NCBI GenBank assembly: GCA_963805705.1
Contig: CAWDVH010000001.1
Span: 2,604,001 to 2,668,000 of the forward strand
DNA: 64,000 nucleotides
From: CAWDVH01 sp963805705
Lineage (GTDB): Bacteria; Actinomycetota; Actinomycetes; Streptosporangiales; Streptosporangiaceae
Reading direction: 5' to 3'
In this document: positions 59,169 through 64,000 of the stretch, piece after piece
Layout: each line of letters starts with the position of its first letter
Position numbering within the stretch: the stretch's first letter is position 1
The notes under the pieces: model-generated
What the model was told of the DNA's origin: nothing
Seen by the model: the letters and a program-made list of their open reading frames with translations, nothing else
Databases searched by the model: none
Translations under genes and position numbers: made by a program

Positions 59169-60912
59169 TCAGCTGTCCAGCAGTTGCTGCACGGCCTCGC
59201 GCAGCGGCTCGATCCGGGCGCGGGCGGTGCGACGGGCCTCATTGCGCCGGCCCCCGCTCACCGGCTCCACCACTTCCAGGTACGCCTTGATCTTGGGCTC
59301 AGTGCCGCTGGGCCTGATCACCACCCGGGCGCGCGGCAGCCGGTAGCTGAGCACATCGGCCGACGGCAGCTCCCTGGTGCCGCCGGTCAGGTCGGTGACG
59401 GAGCTGACCGGATGCCCGGCGAGCTCGCCCGGCGAGGCCGCCCGCAACCGCGCCATCACGTCCACCGGGGCCTCGGTCATGACCGTGAGCTGCGCGGTCA
59501 TGTGCACGCCGTGCGCGGTCTCCAGCGCGTCGTAGGCGTCCAGCAGCGAGTCACCGCCGGACCGGGCGCGGGCGGCGAGGCCGAGCAGCGCCAGGGCGGC
59601 CCCGATGCCGTCCTTGTCCCGCACCGTGGTGCCGACGGCATATCCGAGCGCTTCCTCATAACCGAATACGAAACGGCTGCCAGTCCGCAGCTCGCCCGCC
59701 CGGACAATCCACTTGAATCCGGTCAGCGTCTCGGCGTACTGCACGCCGGCCGCAGCCGCGATGCGCGACAGCAGCGTGGACGAAACGATCGTGGCGGCGA
59801 CCAGCCGGCTGACCGGCGTCGGGCGCACCGGACGTCCGCTCCAGCAGGTGAGCACCGAGCAGCGCGCCGACCTGGTCGCCGGTGAGCGTGCGCCAGCCGC
59901 CCGGCGCGTCCGGGTCGGGCACGGCGACGGCCAGCCGGTCGCCGTCGGGGTCATTGGCGATGACCAGGTCCGCGCCGGAGCGGCGGGCCTGGGCCACGGC
60001 CAGGTCAAGGGCGCCCGGCTCCTCCGGGTTGGGGAAGGCCACGGTCGGGAAGTCAGGGTCGGGCGCCTCCTGGGCGGCGACGACGTCAGGCGCCGGGAAG
60101 CCGGCCTGCTCGAACGCGCGCAGCGCCAGTCCCGCGGCCACCCCGTGCAGCGGGGTGTAGACAAAACGCAGCCACGCGGCCCCGCCGGGGGCCGGAGACA
60201 CCGCGCAGATCGCGTTGAGATAGGCCTGCGCCACCTCGTCGCCGTGCCGGGCGATCAGGGGGCTGTCCGCCGCGGCGACCGGGATCTGCGACAGCGGGCC
60301 CAGGGCGCCGGTCGCCGCCTCGATCTCCAGGTCGGCCGGGGGGACGATCTGCGCGCCGTCGCCGAGGTAGAGCTTGTAGCCGTTGTCGGCGGGCGGATTG
60401 TGGCTGGCGGTGATCATGATGCCGGCCGCCGCGCGCAGGTGCCGCACGGCGAATGCGAGCAGCGGCGTCGGCTGCTGGCGGGGCAGCAGGTGGACCTGGA
60501 TCCCGGCCCCGGCCAGCACCCTGGCCGCCTCGTCGGCGAACTCATCCGAGCGGTGCCGGGCGTCGCAGCCGATGACGACCCCGGTCCCGGCGCGGCCGTC
60601 GCGGGCCAGCAGCCAGCCGGCCAGCGCGGCGGTCGTACCGCGGACCACGGCCCGGTTCATCCGGCCGGGCCCGGCGCCGACGGCGCCGCGCAGCCCGGCG
60701 GTGCCGAACTCCAGCCGCGCGCCGAACCGGCCGCTCAGGTCAGCCTCCGCCTGCGGGCTGGCGTCGTCCAGCAGGGCCTGCAGTTCGGCGCGGTCCCGCT
60801 CGTCGGGATCGTCGGCGAGCCACGCGGTGACCCGCCCGCGCAGGTCCGCGTTCAGGGCCAGGCTCGTATCACCCGGCACGCTAGTGGAGTCGTCATTCCC
60901 GTCGTCAGGCAT
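59169..60912 (-). pseudogene. Phospho-sugar mutase (phosphoglucomutase/phosphomannomutase-phosphopentomutase type), frameshifted by one extra base
   Basis: An alpha-D-phosphohexomutase-fold enzyme. From ATG 60912 the N-terminal two-thirds reads well: FGTAGLRGAVGAGPGRMNRA, catalytic phosphoserine loop GIMITASHNPP, and the metal loop ANDPDGDRLAVAV. The frame derails after LLGAHLLER and stops at 59656. The C-terminal part (SRLVAATIVSSTLLSRIAAA, GFKWIVRAGELR, FGYEEALGYAV, PSGTEPKIKAYLEV) continues one base over to 59169. Removing one base around 59816-59850 (for example one G of GCCGGTC) gives about 580 residues, like PGM2-type mutases. Next to PNP, it may convert ribose-1-phosphate to ribose-5-phosphate. 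Confidence 0.85.
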
Positions 60913-60955
60913 GGCTTCATTGTGGCGGATGGCGCGGCCCGCCCGCGCGAGGGCG

Positions 60956-60985
60956 CTGCTGCCCCGGCCGCTGCTGCCCCGGCCG
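60956..60985. repeat. 15-bp perfect tandem duplication
   Basis: CTGCTGCCCCGGCCG occurs twice head to tail in the 102-bp gap between the PNP and mutase genes. Confidence 0.8.
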
Positions 60986-61014
60986 TTGCGTAGTAGTCAC
61001 AGAGTCGCCGCAGG

Positions 61015-61839
61015 TCAGCCGACCTGCGGCAGGATGCTGGCCAGCAGCGCTCCGACTCGTCCCGCTGACCTTTGCCCGGCGGCGATGACCTCGCCGTGAT
61101 CGAGCCCGGAGCCGGAGAGCCCGGCGGCGGCGTTGGTGACCAGCGAGATGCCCAGCACCTCGGCGCCCAGATGACGCGCCGCGATCGCCTCCAGCGCGGT
61201 GGACATGCCCACCATGTCGGCGCCGGCCGCGGCGAGCATGCGGATCTCGGCCGGGGTCTCATAGTGCGGGCCGGGCAGGGCGGCGTACACCCCCTGCGCC
61301 AGGCCGGGATCGGCGGCGCGGGCGACGGCCCGCAGCCGCGCGGAGTAGAGGTCGGACAGGTCGGTGAACCGCGAGCCATAGCCCGGCGGGGGCGGGTCGC
61401 CGGCCAGCGGGGAGCAGCCGGTCAGGTTGAGGTGATCACTGATCAGCACGCTCTGCCCGCTCTGGTAGCCGGGATTGATCCCGCCGGAGGCGTTGGTGAG
61501 CACGATCACCCGGCAGCCCGCGGCGACGGCGGTCCGTACGCCGTGCACCACCGTGGCCACCGGGTGGCCCTCATACAGGTGGGTGCGGCCGAGGAAGACC
61601 AGCACGCGCAGCGGCCCGACGCGCACGGAGCGGACCAGAGCCGCATGCCCGGCGACGGTCGCGGGCGGGAAGCCGCCCAGGTCGGCCAGCGGGATCACCG
61701 CGCCCGGCTCGCCCAGCGCGTCGGCGGCAGGCGCCCAGCCCGAGCCGAGTACCACGGCCGCGTCGTGGGCCGGCTGGCCGGTGAGCGCGGCCAGCGCGGC
61801 CGCGCTCGCCGCCGCGGCCGCGTAGGGGTCGCCCGTCAT
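61015..61839 (-). CDS. Purine nucleoside phosphorylase (trimeric type)
   Basis: 274 residues. It splits inosine or guanosine with phosphate into base and ribose-1-phosphate. Motifs: AAVVLGSGW (phosphate), GRTHLYEGH, LTNASGGINPGY, ALPGPHYETPAEIRM, MVGMSTALEA and LVTNAAAG (purine Asn). The ATG at 61839 (MTGDPYAAA) follows GCGGGA; the frame extends to 61857. It lies 34 nt after the permease gene and 102 nt before the mutase gene. Together with them it forms a nucleoside uptake and degradation line. Confidence 0.9.
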   Translation of the reverse strand: MTGDPYAAAAASAAALAALTGQPAHDAAVVLGSGWAPAADALGEPGAVIPLADLGGFPPATVAGHAALVRSVRVGPLRVLVFLGRTHLYEGHPVATVVHGVRTAVAAGCRVIVLTNASGGINPGYQSGQSVLISDHLNLTGCSPLAGDPPPPGYGSRFTDLSDLYSARLRAVARAADPGLAQGVYAALPGPHYETPAEIRMLAAAGADMVGMSTALEAIAARHLGAEVLGISLVTNAAAGLSGSGLDHGEVIAAGQRSAGRVGALLASILPQVG

Positions 61840-61873
61840 GGTTTCCCGCCGCAGCACGGCCCGAGTCTCATGA

Positions 61874-63163
61874 TCACGCCTTCACGTAGGGCTGCCCGTC
61901 GGCCTTGGGCGCCCTGACCTTGCCGACCAGGCCGGCCACGGCCACGATCGTCGCGAGGTACGGGGCCATGGCCAGGATGTTCGACGGAATCGGGACATTG
62001 ATGGTGGCCAGGATGCTCTGCAGCTCAAGGGTGAAGCCGAACAGCAGCGCGGCGCCCAGCGACCCGAGCGGCGTCCAGCGGCCGAAGATCATCGCGGCCA
62101 GGGCGATGTAGCCCATGCCGGACGACATGTCCGGGGTGAAGTTGCCGGCCGACCCGATGGTCAGGTAGGCACCCCCGATGCCGGCGATCATCCCGCCGAG
62201 TATGACATTGCGGTACCGGGTGGCCAGCACCCGGATGCCGACGGTGTCGGCGGCCGTCGGGTGCTCCCCGACGGCCCGCACCCGCAGTCCCCACCTGGTG
62301 CTGAACAGGCCGACCTGGACCAGGACGAGCATGACGTAGGTGATGTAGAGGAAGATCGTCGAGTCGAAGAAGACCGGCCCGATGATCGGGATGTCGCCGA
62401 GCAGCGGGATCTTGACCGGCAGGTAAGTGGCCGGGGAGTTCAGCGAGTTCTGGTAGGGGACGAGGGCGCGGTCATAGAGGAATCCGGTCAGCCCGGACGC
62501 GAAGACGTTGAGCACGACCCCGAGGATGATCTGATCGACCAGGTAGCGGATCGCGAACACCGCCAGCAGCGCGCCGAGCAGCCCGCCGGCCAGTGATCCT
62601 GCGATCAGGCCGAGCCACAGGATGCCGAAGAAGCTGGCCACGACCGCGGCGGCGAACGCGCCGAACAGCAGCTGGCCCTCGATCGCGATGTTGATCACGC
62701 CGGACCGCTCGCACATGCAGCCAGCCAGGGCCCCGAGGATCAGCGGGATCGAGGCGGCCAGGGTGCCCTGCAGCAGGTTGACGACGGGAAAGGGAATCGG
62801 CTGGCCGACGTCGGCCCAGCACAGGAGGGAGATCACGAAGCAGAACAGGACCACGCCGATGCTGACGCGCCTGGCCACGGCGCCGAACCGGAACACCGCC
62901 CGGCAGATCCCCAGGGCGATGGAGATCGCGCCGAGCACGTAGCAGGTCGTGGCGGCGGGCAGGTCAAGGTTGGGCACCGTCACCTTGGCGAACTCCTGCG
63001 AGAACGCGAAGGAGGCGTCGCCGTGCTTGGCGGACATCCCGAAGCCCAGGATGCTGACCAGGCCGAGCACGATGAATGTCACCGGGGCGATGACCCGCCG
63101 GGTCCGTGAGGTGGCCGCGGGAGCGCGGACGCGCACCGGGACGGGGACACCCATGATGGTCAT
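61874..63163 (-). CDS. ABC transporter permease, BmpA-system nucleoside uptake (NupQ/YufQ-like)
   Basis: 429 residues, BPD_transp_2 family. A soluble N-terminal 20 residues, then about 10 TM helices: ITFIVLGLVSILGFGMS-like TM1, GALAGCMCERSGVINIAIEGQLL, the GLRVRAVGEHPTAADTVGI coupling loop, and FGRWTPLGSLGAALLFGFTLE. The signature is that of the second permease of simple-sugar/nucleoside importers with a BmpA-type binding protein. The ATG at 63163 overlaps the upstream permease stop as ATGA, so they are coupled. Confidence 0.87.
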   Translation of the reverse strand: MTIMGVPVPVRVRAPAATSRTRRVIAPVTFIVLGLVSILGFGMSAKHGDASFAFSQEFAKVTVPNLDLPAATTCYVLGAISIALGICRAVFRFGAVARRVSIGVVLFCFVISLLCWADVGQPIPFPVVNLLQGTLAASIPLILGALAGCMCERSGVINIAIEGQLLFGAFAAAVVASFFGILWLGLIAGSLAGGLLGALLAVFAIRYLVDQIILGVVLNVFASGLTGFLYDRALVPYQNSLNSPATYLPVKIPLLGDIPIIGPVFFDSTIFLYITYVMLVLVQVGLFSTRWGLRVRAVGEHPTAADTVGIRVLATRYRNVILGGMIAGIGGAYLTIGSAGNFTPDMSSGMGYIALAAMIFGRWTPLGSLGAALLFGFTLELQSILATINVPIPSNILAMAPYLATIVAVAGLVGKVRAPKADGQPYVKA

Positions 63164-64000
63164 CCGTTCCACCCCTTGGACAGCGACTGGCCCGCTCCGG
63201 CCGCCCTGGCCTCGCGCAGCCGGTATATCACCCGGATCAGCGGCGGCGCGGCGACCAGCAGCACCACGAGCGACTGGATCACCGTGACGATCGTCAGCGG
63301 GGTGGAGGTGGCGGCCTGCATCTGGATCCCGCCTGCGTGCAGGGCGCCGAACAGCAGCGCGGCGAGCACGACGCCCAGCGGCCGGGCCCGGCCGAGCAGC
63401 GCCACCGTGATGGCGTCGATGCCGAACGTGCCGTAGCTCTGGAAGGTCAGGGTGAAGTCCGTGCCCTGGACGACGGAGGACGCGGCCAGGCCAGCCAGGC
63501 CGCCGGCGATGAACATGACCAGTATCCAGGTCCGGCCGACGCTCATTCCCGCGCTGCGGGCCGCGCTGGGGTTGGCCCCGACGCTGCGGAACTCAAATCC
63601 GAGCGTGCTGCGGTTCAGCAGCCACCACACGCCGACGGCGCAGGCCAGCGCGAGCAGGAAGGACGCGTTGATCCGCAGGTGGGAGCCCCCGATGAGCGGC
63701 AGGTGGGCGTCGCTGGCGATGAGCGGGCTGATCAGGTCCGTCCGGCCGGGCCGCTGCATCGCGCTGGTGCCCAGGATCCAGGCCAGGAAGAACTGCATCA
63801 CGTAGTTGAGCATGATCGTCACGATGACCTCGTGCGCCCCCGTCTTGGCCTTGAGCAGGCCCACGACCCAGCCGGTGAGCGCCCCGCCGATGAACGCGCC
63901 GAGCACGCACACCACCACGTGCACGACCGGGGGCAGGCTGACGGCGAATCCGAGCCAGGTGGCCAGCAGCGCGCCGCCGATGAACTGGCCGGTGGCCCCG
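63160..64000 (-). CDS. ABC transporter permease, BmpA-system nucleoside uptake (NupP/YufP-like), 5' end outside the window
   Basis: The C-terminal 279 residues are visible and continue past the right edge in frame (GATGQFIGGALLATWLGFAV at the border), so the start is not here. Motifs match BPD_transp_2 permeases of nucleoside importers: AHEVIVTIMLNYVMQFFLAW, FEFRSVGANPSAARSAGMSV (coupling region) and IDAITVALLGRARPLGVVLA. It pairs with the next gene. The ATPase and binding-protein genes should lie beyond the edge. Confidence 0.87.
   Translation of the reverse strand, partial: GATGQFIGGALLATWLGFAVSLPPVVHVVVCVLGAFIGGALTGWVVGLLKAKTGAHEVIVTIMLNYVMQFFLAWILGTSAMQRPGRTDLISPLIASDAHLPLIGGSHLRINASFLLALACAVGVWWLLNRSTLGFEFRSVGANPSAARSAGMSVGRTWILVMFIAGGLAGLAASSVVQGTDFTLTFQSYGTFGIDAITVALLGRARPLGVVLAALLFGALHAGGIQMQAATSTPLTIVTVIQSLVVLLVAAPPLIRVIYRLREARAAGAGQSLSKGWNG

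Overview
The window is from a high-GC actinobacterium (Actinomycetota), probably a soil organism. Signs of this are the strongly G/C-biased third codon positions, frequent GTG starts, several apparently leaderless genes with a -10 hexamer 5-7 nt before the start codon, and actinobacterial families such as DUF2613, DUF3068, DUF3052, YCII and DUF5655. I cannot name the genus from sequence alone. There is no rRNA, tRNA, CRISPR array, integrase, transposase or phage gene; this is ordinary chromosome.

Layout. 1-1.8 kb: tail of a membrane or envelope protein, a 46-residue DUF2613 protein and a DUF3068 protein. 1.9-4.4 kb: an acyl-CoA synthetase converging on an autoregulated-looking LysR gene. 4.8-8.9 kb: an MMPL transporter overlapping an agmatinase-type ureohydrolase, divergent from an Lrp/AsnC regulator. 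9-14.5 kb: a small membrane protein, a KimA-like K+ permease, two uncharacterised proteins and a CocE/NonD hydrolase. 14.5-18.7 kb: a three-gene minus-strand set of FAD amine oxidase, ATP-grasp ligase and NylB-like serine hydrolase. 18.8-21.1 kb: small VOC, YCII and DUF1801 proteins and an SDR. 21.3-30.2 kb: a complete kdp K+-ATPase operon with sensor kinase KdpD between two KdpE-type regulators, headed by kdpF and an extra 29-residue membrane protein. 30.4-34.5 kb: HAD phosphatase, SGNH hydrolase, arginine deiminase and DapE-like peptidase. 34.6-38.2 kb: membrane-anchored HtrA-like protease, a small membrane protein and a polysaccharide deacetylase. 38.4-41.6 kb: DegT aminotransferase, NDP-sugar epimerase and MGDG-synthase-like glycosyltransferase. 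41.6-45.1 kb: TlpA-like thioredoxin, heme O synthase (frameshifted) and a Tat lipoprotein with an N,N-dimethylformamidase-like fold. 45.2-48.6 kb: a LolA-like protein translationally coupled to an ABC-2 exporter. 48.7-53.8 kb: a Cys/His-rich protein, DinG-type helicase, NDH-2-like oxidoreductase with a PPOX gene remnant behind it, and pirin. 54-58.5 kb: DUF5655, TetR plus MFS exporter, universal stress protein, VOC and DUF3052. 58.5-64 kb: a minus-strand nucleoside salvage operon (two BmpA-system permeases, purine nucleoside phosphorylase, phospho-sugar mutase, XdhC).

How it fits together. Potassium homeostasis has two systems here (KimA-like permease and Kdp). Nucleoside salvage runs from uptake through phosphorolysis to sugar-phosphate isomerisation. 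The sugar cluster reads as a small glycolipid or glycoconjugate pathway. The FAD oxidase/ATP-grasp/NylB-like set is the most plausible uncharacterised pathway.

Two window-wide patterns stand out. First, three conserved genes (kdpB, ctaB, pgm) each carry one single-base indel, which suggests sequence error or recent decay. Second, short perfect tandem duplications of 10-20 bp recur in the gaps between genes and at gene ends, several of them overlapping stop codons or a ribosome binding site.
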